Assembly: GCA_001179505.1 (NCBI GenBank)
Contig: CDMY01000259.1
Location: 64,220-128,219 of the forward strand
Origin: Vitrella brassicaformis
Lineage: Eukaryota; Sar; Vitrellaceae
Length of the DNA stretch: 64,000 nucleotides
Direction of reading: 5' to 3'
Made by a program: the position numbers and the translations under genes. This document shows, one piece after another, positions 10,701 to 21,462 of the stretch (the stretch's first letter is position 1; every line of letters starts with the position of its first letter). Below the pieces are notes generated by a model. The model searched no databases. It was not told the DNA's origin and saw only the letters and a list, made by a program, of their open reading frames with translations.

Positions 10701-13151
10701 TCACGTGTATGTCGAATGAGGCCCCAGCAAAGGGGCTCCGCAGCAGGGGATGCCGGTAGTACGTATCTGGGATGCACACACACACAGCACAGCAGGGACG
10801 TCCGTAAGGTGACCAATTCCTGCCTGCCGTCTGTGTCTCCTACCGGTCATTCGGTATCCCGTCTTGTAGTTCTGCGCCTGCCCCTCCTTCTGCCCATCCT
10901 TCTCCTTGTGGCCCTCCTTGCTGTCGCCCTTGCTCTTGTTTGTGGCCTCGTCGCTGGGTGACTGGTGACTCTTCTCGTCACGATGCGTCCGGTAGTCTTT
11001 GGAGAACTTCTTATGGTTTTGGTAGAAGTCGGTCGACAGCTGCTGGGCGGCCCAGGGGATGTTGTCGAGGGCCGGCACCACATACGGATGACGCAGCGCA
11101 TCGGCAGCGGTAAGACGGCGCTTCGGGTCTGACGAGACACGACAACAAGGTGGTTCTCCTGGCGAGTCACGACTTTAGTCGGGTTTACTTGGTTCGAGGA
11201 GTTTCTTGATGAGGTCTCTGCACTCCTTGGGCGCGTGTCTGCATGCCTTTGTGGAGTACTGGCCCTTGAGGATCGCCCGCGCGACGTCATGGTCCTCGAA
11301 CCCTGCACCAAGCACATTCCGGTCTGGTAGACAGCCACCCATGTGTCAGCATCCACGCTGAGGTGAGTGTGACCGACCTGTGAAAGGCGTGAAGCCCGTT
11401 ATGATCCAAAAAAGGGTCACGCCTGCATTGGCAAAGGAATATCATGGAATTGGCTGTCGTCTCGTGTGTCTCTGGTGGATGTTTGCATACCGACGCTCCA
11501 CATGTCAGCCTTGCGGCCGTAGTCGCCTGCCAACACCTCGGGCGCCAAATACGGCAGAGACCCAGAACTGAAGACACATACACACACACGTACACCAAGT
11601 GTAGCCACCAAGTCCTGATGATCTTTGGAGAAGGCCCCATTCGCAACGTCCCTTACGTGTCTGAGAGTCCAGCATGTTCGCACTCGGTTTCGACAGCCAG
11701 GCCAAAGTCCGACAGCACCAGGCGGCCCTCATTAGTGACAAAGAAATTCTGGGGCTTGATGTCTCTGTGTCATCCATCCCATCCATGGGAGGACAGCAGG
11801 AAAATGACACATGGATGCCTCATTCCAGTCATGTTTGATCCCACACCTGTGGCAGATGTTGAGTGAGTGGAGGTGATGGACGGCCAGCAGAATGTGCGCC
11901 GTGGCCTCTGTCACTTTGGATGCAGGCCAGAAGAGGCAATCCACGCTCTCCAGGTCAGCGTCGTACCGCTCCATGACTGCACGTAAGGGAACGGAACACA
12001 CACCGTACAGGAGAGGCCAGACGGGTACCTGCTTGTCGGAAGCTCTACTTACCAATGTAGCATGACGCGTCGTATAGGAAGACGTCGTGGACTAGGACGA
12101 TGTTGGGGTGCTGCGCGAGCTTCAGCAGGTACACCTCCCGGTGGATCTCCTCCGGTGTCATCTTGGACTGACGACGCTGACGCCCCTTGATGTACCTGAC
12201 GCAGAAAGACAAAAAGTGTCACCGTATAAAGCCAGGACTGCAGAGATGTGGGTATCTGTCCGATTCACCTCAGGTAGGGGTTAAGCGACTTTCTGTTTTT
12301 CTTCTCCTCGGCAGTGGCGGCCTCGTCTTCCTCAATGGCTGTCTCGGATATCTGCGTGATCTTCACTGCCTGATGGGAGACAGAGACAGACGTACACATG
12401 GACTATACCGGTCTGCATGCTCTATCTGCGTGGGTCCGCTCACCCTTCTTATCTTTGCTTCTCCCACAATGGCTCGAGGATTCCTCAGGATGGCCTCACG
12501 GCAGGTGGAGAAGCCGCCCTCTCCCAGTTTCTTGCCCAAGATGTACTTGTCATTGAAACCTATTCGCAAAGGACGAAGATACTACGTGTGCCTTTTGCTT
12601 GCCGTGCGTATGTTCTGCCTACCTGTCAGCTGTCCATTCTTGTCGGTCAGCCGCCGGAAGACGTCTGTCAGAGAGAACCTCCGTCTGTACTTGCCTCTCC
12701 CAGGGCTCCCCTCGGGACTCGCCCCCTCAGGGCCGCCTGGGCTCGTCGGCATCGTCGACATGTCACCCTCGCTCACTGGGCTCAAAAACGAACCCCGGCC
12801 ACCGACAGAGCTGGCCACTGAGCCGCGCCGCATGCCCCCACCACCCTCCTTGATGCTCTCGTTGGACCTCTTGCGGAACATGTTCATCAGCCGGGAGGCC
12901 AGAGATCCCTCTCTTGGACGGTTGGCCCTCCGAGCAGCGTGCTCCACCGGAGAGCCGGGCATACTGCCAAGCCGCCCGACACCGCCCTTCTCAGTGACAC
13001 CCTCATGCCAGGCGTGTGCCGATTTTCCAGAGTCATTGGTCGAGGGGGCCTGATGCGCACTATCTGTTGGGGGAGCGACGGTGGCAGCGACGCTGTGGCG
13101 GCGCTTCTCCTTGGCTGCGGAGGCAAAGTAGGACGAGGGCACCTCAGACAT
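10701..13151 (-). CDS. CAMK-like serine/threonine protein kinase with long basic N-terminus
   Basis: Ten exons in phase: 12623-13151, 12444-12559, 12269-12369, 12053-12195, 11847-11976, 11657-11764, 11491-11567, 11378-11422, 11189-11302, 10701-11128; about 596 residues. Residues 1-175 are low-complexity Ser/Pro/Gly and basic, ending KYRRRFSLTDVFRRL. The kinase domain follows: glycine loop LGEGGFSTCREA, AVKITQI, EIHREVYLLKLAQHPNIVLV, ICHRDIKPQNFF, LSDFGLAVE, GSLPYLAPEVLAGDYGRKAD, MWSVGVTLFWIITGFTPF, DPKRR-like NPKRRLTAADALRHPYV. All catalytic residues are present, so it should be active. The tail is Lys/Glu/Gln-rich and its last 45 residues may instead be an unspliced intron (donor GTAGGA). 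Fragments of its first exon recur at 25789-25848 and 34354-34402. I see no EF hands, so it is not a canonical CDPK. Confidence 0.88.
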
Positions 13152-14128
13152 CTTGCTAATGGGGCTTCAAATGGGGCTGCGGATGGCGAGAGTATTGGTG
13201 TGTGGCTGCTGCCGACTCACATACAGGGCGATAGCATCGTTTGGCAAGGACCGGGCGTGCAAAAGGAAAAGGGGTGAAGAGAGAGAAATGTGGGCCGCAG
13301 TCGAGAATTTCGCGATGGGGGCGAGACGCGATCCTTTTGGAAGATTTCGAACCTTTGATGCGATAGCCTGGATGCCTTTCCGCTCATATTAGAGCACAGC
13401 TTCAGCTGCCGCAGCCCATTAATCTATTTTCTGACTTCGCAACCCTTCTGCGCGAATCCTATTGTGCGAATCCCAGCGGCTGAAGGTGGCAGTTGACGGC
13501 GAACATCGCGGCGGCCTTGTGGCAGTTCCGCCAACAGGTACTCAAGGTGAAAGGTATGTGACAGACAGACGCCTACACCTGCATTTGCCCTGATGCAATG
13601 ATGAATTCGCAGCAATGCGCCACCGTGACGCGAAAGGAACACTGTCAGAGGTGGGCTGGCTGTCCGCATCATTCCGTATGACATTGTGCGTCTGTGTCAG
13701 TGATGTTAGATGGCCTTTGGGCCCACACTGGCGCGAGCCGCCGAGGAGTCCTTCTGAGCTGGTTTTGCAGGGGCCAGCCGGTTGCACCTCTTCCCCCGTC
13801 TCCTTTGGCGACAAAGAGGAGCTGGAGAGGGAAAGCAAGAGTAAGTAAGAGACACACAGACCGAGAGAATGGCACCATGCAGAATGAACACTGCCTTGTT
13901 CAGTCGTGCTGCCTTGTTCTGCAGTCGAGAACACATCGCTCTAGCTTTGAGCCCGTGATTTGCCATCCGGAAGAAAATCAAGAGATAGATTCCACAGAAG
14001 GTGAGCGAGGGAGGAGTGGAATCATCACCAGACGGGCAGAGGGTGCATGTGTGAAGCAGGACCTTGCCGTGATTTCCTTGACGCTTTTGCTGCTGCTTGT
14101 GTGGATGCATATCAGGTGCTGCGGCAAC
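13152..14128. promoter_or_regulatory. Divergent upstream region of two kinase-related genes
   Basis: 977 bases between divergent ATGs. It contains the string GAGAATTTCGCGATGGGGGC near 13309, which recurs with one change near 34615. Open frames here (13694 onward) run into the next gene in frame, so additional upstream coding sequence or exons cannot be excluded. No TATA box is evident. Confidence 0.4.
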
Positions 14129-17100
14129 ATGAGCCTGCCCATCAGTGGTGTCACACCCCGCAGCACTCTCCGGCGGTGTACAAGTGAGCCGCAGCTGGGC
14201 AGCCCCCTGCGGAGAGTCCAGTCGGAGGTGGACCGCTACATCCGGTCGGGCAGGCCCCTCCCAGTGCACGACACCCCCCTGCAGCAACTTGAAGAGATTG
14301 CCGCCGCCCTGGGCGCGGCATTCTACGGCCCACTAGGGGAGTCCGTCACATCGACCTCGACGCACAGCATCAAGAACCCTGACTGCACCTGCATGGAGTG
14401 TTGGGTAAGCAAATCATGGGCGGGGAGGGAGAGAGGGAGGGAGGGAGGGAGGGAGGCTGGGAGGGAGGGATTGCCGGCACCGATTGCTCGTTTGTCGTGT
14501 CATGTTGGTCAGCGGGGCGTTCCTCTCGCCTTCTGCTGCCATACGTCGCCGACCTCGTAGCCAGGCACGCTGCCCGAGGGCTGGTCCCAGAGATGTCGAT
14601 CCAGTTGGTCGACCACCTGGTGTTCCCCGAGGGACTGTCGGGCCGGACGGTCTTTGCGGCTGAGCCGCTGAGAGCGGCGGTGCGGAGTGCGGCCATTTGC
14701 CTGTGTAGGCAGATGATGGTACGACTGGTGGATGGGCAGCAGGACAACACATTCCTGACGCAGGTAAGCAAGGAGAGAGTGTGTTCCCACCCCACGCCCC
14801 CCCGCAGCATCACGCATACCAACACGAGGCCGCACACCACCAGCACCACCAGCAGGTGCAGCAGCGTGGTGACGCACAGCCGCCGCCCGAGCAGGCCTTC
14901 CTGGGGAAACATCGGGAGGTGGATACGGGGGATTTCGAGGTCCAGCCGGAGAACGTGAGCTTCCCCATGCCGCCCCTCTGGCCAAGCGCACTCACATCCC
15001 TCTACTCCATCCCGGTACGCATTGAGGAGGAAGTGGGCAGATGAGGCTGAGGTGGTGTGGTGCGTGTTGCAGTATCCCTATGACGTGTTGGGCAGGGGAA
15101 CGTTCGGCATAGTCGTCAAGGCCTACTGCAGGCTTCCAGGGGATCCCGTGGCGATCAAGGTCATATTCCACCTAGACGACCTGGCCGAAATCCATGTAAG
15201 TGTATGAGCAGGTAGGCAGTATACACACAGCGTGACACATCCATCCATGTCTCTCTCTGTGTCGGTCTGCTTGTCTGTATGTGTGTATGTGTGTGGATGG
15301 CATGCATGTGTGCAGGCCCAGGAGGAGATCGACAAGATGAATCAGTTGAGTGAGCATTCGGACCTGGCCAAGCACCGGCTCATGGTCACAGCGGAGAACC
15401 GCTTTGTGCTGGCCCACTATGTAGTGCTGGGCGTTTCGCCCTTTGCGTCGAGGGGGGAGGTCGAGGATGCGTGGAAAAAGTGTCGCAAATGGGTGAGGGG
15501 CGCACAGCACTCGAGGCGACATCATGCTGTGGGATGGGGCGTGCATGCTGCGCGTGTTTGGGGTGTGCAGGCGCATCCCGACCGCAAGATACTGCGGGAC
15601 GGGATGATATTTTCGTACATGAATACCGCCCAGCAGCTGCTGTTGGATGAGGACAAGAGGGAGGCCTATGACCACAAGAAGGTACGCACACGCGCTGGAA
15701 CCCTCACATACACTGCGGGCATATCCATCGTCGGTTTGCTGTGCTGTTGGCGGCTGGCTCCTTTCTGGATGGTGCAGGGTGTGAGTGAGGCCAACCGTGA
15801 GCACATCATTGCTCTCTGGAAACACGATTGCGGCCGTTTCGAGGTGGGCGACACAGAGATCCACACACATCCTACCCATATCTACGCACATCCACCCTCC
15901 CTTCGTATGGTTGGTTGTCCCTCCAGTTCCTGGTTGAGCAGGAGAAGTTGAAGCCTACCAACACTGCCCAGCCGGTATGTACGGGCGCACCGCCCAGCTG
16001 CAACCATCACCTTGATCAAAGGCACTGTGGATGGATGTGTGTGTGCTGGTTGTGCACTCCTTCAGGCCGCGGCTAAGCCGCCCGTGCCGAGTTCAGCTGC
16101 CGGCAGTTCGCCCACCAACGGCCGCACCGTGACGCCAAGCCGACTGCAGCTCGTCGTGGTGCCAGCGAAGCCTCCCACCCCCTCACCGTCCCCCTCCCCC
16201 TCCCCCACATCGACTCCCCCTGCTGCCCCTGCACCCACACGCGCCGCACCACAAGTGCAGAAAGCCACGCCATACTTGCCCCCGACTGCCGTCGCCGCTC
16301 ACCCCCACCCGAACCCCCACCCTCACCCCATCCGCCACACAGCAGAGCAGCTGCCCTCGCCGGGCTACTACAGGCTGAAGGCGTCTGTCGAGGAGTGTGA
16401 GCGGTCCGGAAGCAGATGTGTAGGCCGCAGGTACATATTGATGAGGGCAGGGCCATCACACACGGCCAACACATCGATGTGATGTACGTGTGCGTGGCTG
16501 TGTGTGTGTCAGGTATCATTGCGTACCAGATGATTCGGGCAAGGTAGTCACTGGCGGGGCGGCCTACAGGCGGGCAGATGAGCTGGGCGTGCCCGACATA
16601 CGATACGACAATGAACACATAGAGGTCCTCCTCCCACCCACATACACACAGACACAGACACAGACAGGGACAGAGACACGTGTGGATGAATGGATGGATG
16701 GATGGATTTGTGTACTGCAGAAGGTGAGGGAGTCGGTGAAGGGCCCCAACTGGCCGCGGCAGGAGCTCTGGGACAAGCTGGACCTCGCCACCAAGAAATT
16801 CCAGGAGCCGCCCTACAGGTCACTCAACAGCCTTCTCGACTACATCTCGCTCATGCTCGCCTACAGACGAGAACTGCGGCTCACCGCCCAGGAGGTCCGA
16901 ACTCAGAAACCTACACGCACACGACCTGACATGACCTGACATGGCATGACATCCATGTGTGCAGCTGGTGGACCCAACGGCGGAGCACCCCGTGTTCGAG
17001 TCGATGCGGGAGGAGATCGCCCGGCTGCTGTCCGGGTGGAGCCCACGGGATCGGTACGAGCCCACGGGATCGGTACAACCTGGAGCAGATCACGGCCGTC

Positions 17101-17270
17101 TTCAACCCCAAGACGCGAGACTTCAAGCCGCGCACATGAGCACTCAAGGGGCCCGTGCCGCCCTTGTGCCCCCCCACACCCATCCCCACACCGCGACCGT
17201 CAGCCGGCCCCCTCAGCCCTCCCATGGTGCGCCAGAGCCCCCCTCGCGGTCCAACCAAACTCGCACGTAA
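14129..17270 (+). CDS. Mosaic protein: kinase N-lobe fused to a DnaJ (J) domain
   Basis: Exons with good signals: 14129-14404, 14513 or 14593-14763, 14808-15014, 15073-15195, 15316-15492, 15571-15681, 15778-15843, 15927-15974, 16066-16430, 16513-16624, 16721-16894, 16965-. The N-terminal part is a Ser/Arg segment, then a His/Gln-rich stretch. Exon 15073-15195 encodes a kinase-like glycine loop and lysine (YDVLGRGTFGIVVKAYC, DPVAIKVIF). The next exons encode a J domain: VVLGVSPFASRGEVEDAWKK, intact AHPDRK, then LLLDEDKREAYD. No HRD or DFG follows, so the kinase C-lobe is missing. A Pro/Ser-rich linker, a GYYRLKAS motif and a helical region (LDYISLMLAYRRELRL) follow. A 19-bp tandem duplication in the last exon shifts the frame; without it the protein would end at 17139, with it at 17270. 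Joining the first two exons in phase needs the weaker acceptor at 14592. Confidence 0.72.
17039..17076 (+). repeat. 19-bp tandem duplication within the last exon
   Basis: Two identical, adjacent 19-base units (17039-17057 and 17058-17076; unit begins GAGCCCACGG and ends TCGGTAC). As 19 is not a multiple of three, the second copy shifts the frame downstream of SPRDRY. Confidence 0.95.
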
Positions 17271-17276
17271 CGCCAA

Positions 17277-17669
17277 ATCTGTCCGGTAGGCAGAGGGAGG
17301 GAGGGAGGGAGGGAGGGAGAGAGGAAGGGTGCACACAAGCGGAAAAATGAAATCAAGAGTGCAATAAGCTCCCCTTCCCCCTTTCTCCGTCTGTTTTTGC
17401 TGCAGGGGTCTGCGCCTTCGGAGGGACACGACGACGCCCGAGGACGGCTGAGAGGGTAAAAGCGGTTGTTCCACAGAAACAAAGGGAGAAACCGTCTGTG
17501 AGTGCATGTGTGTTCTGCAGGTGGGTTGGCAAATCGCTGTCTGCATTTTATATTCGTTTGGCTGTGTCTCACCTCTCAACGGACCACAAAGGACAGCATC
17601 GCGTCTCGTTGGAGGTGAGAAGGGCTGGAGGCAGACCAGTAGATAAGGAGAGAGGCTCAGCAGAAAGTA
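17277..17669. other. Intergenic or intronic stretch with shared repeat sequence
   Basis: No supported gene. A purine-rich (GGGA)n tract is at 17297-17325. The segment near 17530-17600 (core ATTTTATATTCGTTTGGCTG) is similar to 19262-19320 and in part to 36828-36870, so it belongs to the duplicated material that precedes LIALHRDP modules here. Confidence 0.5.
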
Positions 17670-18178
17670 ATGGCAATCGAATGCGTCTATTCCTGTATAT
17701 TCCCGTCCCTGATGCAGCAGCACCAGCAGTACACCCGCGGCTTCGGTGAGGCCGAGTTGCGCCGCACAGCCGCAAGGTGGGCAACGCCAGAGGACATCGC
17801 GGCGATACGGGCGCTCATCGCGGCACACCGGGACCCCTCTAAGACCGACGCTGAGGTCCACGAGCTCGCCCTGAAGGTCCCACACATGGGGGTAAGCGGG
17901 ATGGGGCAGCAACGAGGGCAGAGAGAGTGTCAGCTCAGCCTCCCAGTCAGTCTCACTACACACAAGTGGAGGGTGACGGCAATGGAATGCATCACATACC
18001 CTCATTGGTGTGTTGCTTCAGGAATGCGCCGAGGGCGGTATCGCCCACCTGACGGGAGTGGAGATGAGCGACCTGATTCAGGCGATGGGGCGGGCGTTCG
18101 GTCCGAAGCGCGGTGAGCAGAAGGGGACCAAGACGATGGACCTCGTCGACGCCATGGCCCGGCCCTCGAGGGCGGCGG
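17670..18178 (+). pseudogene. Diverged LIALHRDP-module copy (gene or fragment)
   Basis: Two in-phase exons, roughly 17670-17891 and 18022-18178 (donors GTAAGC and GTGAGG). The first encodes WATPEDIAAIRALIAAHRDP followed by TDAEVHELALKVP; this matches EDIAAVRRLIALHRDP..TDEEV......IP in the copies at 19.9, 34.9 and 35.5 kb. The second encodes GVEMSDLIQAMGRAFGPKR and LVDAMARPSRAA, corresponding in position but hardly in sequence to exon 2 of the other copies. An N-terminal QQHQQY stretch precedes it. No clear start codon or downstream exon can be assigned; it may be a 3' part of the mosaic gene upstream or a decayed copy. Function unknown. Confidence 0.45.
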
Positions 18179-18250
18179 GTGAGGAGGGAAAGACAAGATC
18201 GCATGAGACTGTAAAATAGCCATGTGTGTTATGCGCCTCCCTCTTTTCGG

Positions 18251-19182
18251 CCCGACATTCCCAAGACCAACCCTGTCGTGGCGCTACTGAATAGGTACGT
18301 GAACACGAGACATAATAAGGCAGTCAATCCAAGTGTGTGTACGTCTCCCGCTCTTTGGTGCTTAGAGGCGTAGATGCTCACCTGGCTTGCGTCTGTGCGC
18401 GCGCGCGTGTGTGTGTGTGTATCGTGCAGATTGCTGCAGGTCAACCCAGCGGATCGACTCAAGGCAGATCAGGCCTTCTTGGACGACGCGTTCATCGCGG
18501 CCCGTGCTCACAAGGCAGGTCAGTCAATCAGCTTATGGGCAACACTGAACCACTCCCCACCGCAAGTGTCTCTGTCTTTCTGTGGCTGCTGGTGCTTTCA
18601 ACAGCTCAAGCTGCTGCTGCCGCTGCTGCCGCCCTCGCACCACAGCCACCAGTGCAGCCGCCTCCTGCAGCCGCACCACAGCACCAGCCGCCTGCAGTCA
18701 AGAAGAAGAAGAAGGCCGCGCACGAGAAGGCCGCGCACAAGAAGGCCGCGCACAAGAAGGTCCCGCACAAGCCCAATAAGGTGTTCAAGAAGAAGCCCAC
18801 AGGAAGCAGCCACATCGGGAAGGGGCAGCCGTCGGTCCAGGGCAAGGGCAAGAACGAGGTGGTGGGAGGGAAGCAGACGAGAAAGGCCATCGCAAAGAAG
18901 ACACTCGCAGGAGCCAGCCATGGCGGCGGGAAGGCGCAGCCATTGGTCAAGAGGAAGGCCGCCAAGGCCAAGGCAGGGGACACGAAGGAGGCTATCGCAG
19001 AGAAGAAAGCCACAGCCACGGTACGAAAGAAATAGGATGAATGGATGACAGGATGACAGAGCCACGACAAGGACCATGGCGAGCTCTGTGTGTGTGTGCG
19101 TCTGTGCAGGCTCCTGTTTGTGAGGTCAAGGGCAAGACGAAGGTGCAGGCCATGCGGGCCAAGGCCGGCGAGGGCTGCGGGT
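18251..19182 (+). pseudogene. Duplicated kinase C-lobe exon plus lysine-rich tail (copy of 54394-55330)
   Basis: From about 18251 to 18720 the DNA, introns included, is nearly colinear with 54394-54860. It encodes PKTNPVVALLNR, then LLQVNPADRLKADQAFLDDA (kinase helix-I region), then an Ala/Pro/Gln run and a lysine-rich tail with KKAAHEKAAHKKAAHKK repeats. After 18720 the tails diverge, but the exon at 19111-19181 (KVQAMRAKA) still matches 55232-55340. The first part of the donor exon (LNTLRARHMTEDEELEEL) is missing, and I find no in-frame exon joining it to upstream coding sequence. It is therefore probably a truncated duplicate, though the open 200-codon lysine-rich frame could still be translated. 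Confidence 0.6.
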
Positions 19183-19349
19183 GAGAGACAGACAAGCTGC
19201 GGGTGGATTCCCATGTATGTTGTGCGTCTCCATCCTCTTTTTTCGTCAGAAGACAGACCTTTGAATCGCCGTCTACATTTTATATTTCGTTGGCTGTGTC
19301 TCACTTTGTCAACGGACCTCTTCAGCAGAAGGGAAGACTACTGCATCAG

Positions 19350-19460
19350 TGCGGCGTGAGATTGCGGAGGGGCCGCAGCTGACGGCTGAGCAGATCGCAC
19401 AAGATGGCGAGGGCGAGAGAGGAGAGGCGTAAAGAGGAGGAAGAGGCCAAGAGGAAACAG
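19350..19460 (+). pseudogene. Stray copy of one exon from the 26-32 kb gene
   Basis: Encodes RREIAEGPQL as does the exon at 28882-29019 on the minus strand (MRREIAEGPQLEPEKLEALV), followed by a Glu/Arg-rich segment (REERRKEEEEAKRKQ versus EEQKRRQEEARQRMEEE) and the same donor context CAG/GTGGGATGG. Between the two blocks the reading frame changes, so the copied exon is broken. Confidence 0.6.
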
Positions 19461-19502
19461 GTGGGATGGATGGATGGATGGGTGGGAAGGTTGACACGCA
19501 CA

Positions 19503-19537
<35 letters not shown>

Positions 19538-19709
19538 GGAGGGAGAGAGAGAGAGACGAAACCAGGTACCAGCGAGATTTCTTTGGCCTCCCTGTCATCT
19601 TGCCGGTGTGTGCTGCCACCTAGCCGGTCGAGATGATCTCTTACTTGTCAACGCACCACAAAGACAGAGGTGAGGCGGGTGGGGGCAGACAGACGAGAAC
19701 GGAGACATA

Positions 19710-21462
19710 ATGCAGTTTATGCTCTGCTGTTTATTCAAAGGCACGTCAGCAGCGAGCCGCTCTCGTTCTCGGGACCGCTCGCCTCGCGCCGCACATCGGC
19801 GGGTGACCTTAGAGGGCAGGAGGGAGTTGAGCCATGAGCGACAGCGCCAGCGCCAGGAGGTGGTGGCTTATTGGGGAGGAGGGGAGGAGAAGTTGCTGAC
19901 GGACGAGGAGATCGATGCCATGATGCCGAGCGACGAGGAGACGGCGGCCATCGCCGAGCAGCGTCGGCGCGACAAGGAGAAGCTCAAACCCGAGGACATC
20001 GCTGCGGTGCGGAGGCTCATCGCCCTCCACCGCGACCCTCGGGCTACCGACGAGGAGGTCCTACGAGCCAAGCAGGAGATACCGAGGGAGGTAAGGAGGG
20101 ATGAGGGACGATGGCAGAAGAGACGCAGAAGAAGAGGCTCAGCAATCATTGTGGCACTGCTGCGTATATTCCTTCCAGGTGTACCGCACCGTCTGCCATG
20201 GGCTGGAGCGCCACGAGATCGAAGACCTCACCAAGCTCCTGATCAGGAACTGCCGCCACGCCGCCTGTAAGTAGAGAGAGATGGAGAAGGAATGGATGAC
20301 ATGACATTCGACGACATACTTTCCCTTCTTCCCTTTGTCTGTCTTCTCCAGCCGTCATCGCCGCTGAGCGAGGCGTCCCTCCGGCCAGTTTGTTTCCGCC
20401 CCCCCTTCTCCCCCTTCTCGCCACACAATCCCACCCATCGCCACCACCCCCTCCCTCTCCCCCTCCTGCCCACGGTCCCACCTGCACCGTCGCCCCTCAC
20501 CGCCACCCACCGACTGAGAAGATCGAGGTGCTGCCCGCCCCTGCGGGCTACTACCGAGTGAAGGTCTCGGCGGCGGTGTGGGGGGAGGGCGAGAGTGGGG
20601 TCACCGGCTGCATCGCCAGCACCGTCGCCCAGCGACCGTGTCAAGCGTGAGGCCAAGAGCGAGCAGCAGCAGCAGCAGCAGCAGCCGAAGCGCTGCTGCT
20701 AAGGAGAAGCAGCACTGCGGCGGTGCCATCGTCTGTCTGCGCACGACGCCGGTCGCCATGCTGGCAACGCTGCGGCTGGTGCGGGTGGTGGTTGTGCCGG
20801 TGGTGGGCCTGAGCGGGAGGCCATCGAGGCCGCCGTGAGCTGCACCCAGCACAAGGCGCTGTGGGCGAGTTTGGTGAGCTGCTGGTGACCCCGACTCTCT
20901 TCCCGCTCGACGACTGCGACCTCTACACAGAAGAGGAAATCGCTATGTGGCTGGCTATGAAACAGCGTTGCCGACGCTGATGCAGCAGTCTCCCGGCTGA
21001 TCGTCTTGTCGGCAGCGAAAAGAGGGGGTCGTCAGACAATGGAGACGCCACGATTGGTGCGGGTGAGGCGCTGATGGGTTTGCCGGAGGCTGCGAGGGAG
21101 GGGGAGAGGCTGGAGGGCAAACACTCGCTGACCACGGCTGCAATGTCTGTGTCTGTGTCTGTCGTTCTTTTCTGTCTGCAGTCGCGGCGGGTTCGACGCC
21201 TCCCCCACTCCCTCCCCCTGTCCCGATGCCCGTCTACTTCGGCCGCCCGCCATACATCCCCCCTCCCTACCGCCGCCCCCCCGCCGCCATGCCCCTGGTC
21301 AAGCCGGACAAGTGCTGCCTGGTGGAGGGGTGGGAGCGCCTGTGTGAGTGTGTGCATGATGGGGTCGTGTATGTGTGTGGGAAGGTCCGGGACTTTGTCG
21401 TGTGGGTGTGGGAGGGCTGTGTGTGGGTGGCGACATGTGGGGGGGCCTGCTGCGTGTACTAA
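19710..21462 (+). CDS. LIALHRDP-family protein, copy 1
   Basis: Undescribed family. Exons: about 19710-20090, 20179-20266, 20352-20650, and a separate last exon about 21181-21462; whether the last exon joins is uncertain because the third exon reaches a stop at 20650. Exon 1 encodes an Arg/Ser-rich start, then LLTDEEIDAMMPSDEE and EDIAAVRRLIALHRDPRATD. Exon 2 encodes VYRTVCHGLERHEIEDLTKL then LIRNCRHAA. Exon 3 is Pro-rich with a GYYRVKVSA motif like GYYRLKAS in the J-domain mosaic gene. The last exon ends in a Cys/Trp-rich domain: PDKCCLVEGWERLCECV, then FVVWVWEGCVWVATCGG. The first part looks helical, the last part amphipathic and possibly membrane-facing. No catalytic motif is visible. Paralogues lie at 34808 and 35440. 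Confidence 0.6.

Noticed and set aside
10701-13151. Kinase as a calcium-dependent CDPK
   Set aside because: No EF-hand loop is found in its exons; the C-terminus is Lys/Glu-rich low complexity.
18602-19030. Lysine-rich tail as a histone H1 gene
   Set aside because: No winged-helix globular domain is present, and the tail is shared with a kinase gene; composition alone does not make it H1.
18337-19035. Single 232-codon open frame read straight through, including introns
   Set aside because: Its first third is intron and exon DNA shared with 54480-54750 and read in a different frame from the kinase exon; only the lysine-rich part is plausible coding.
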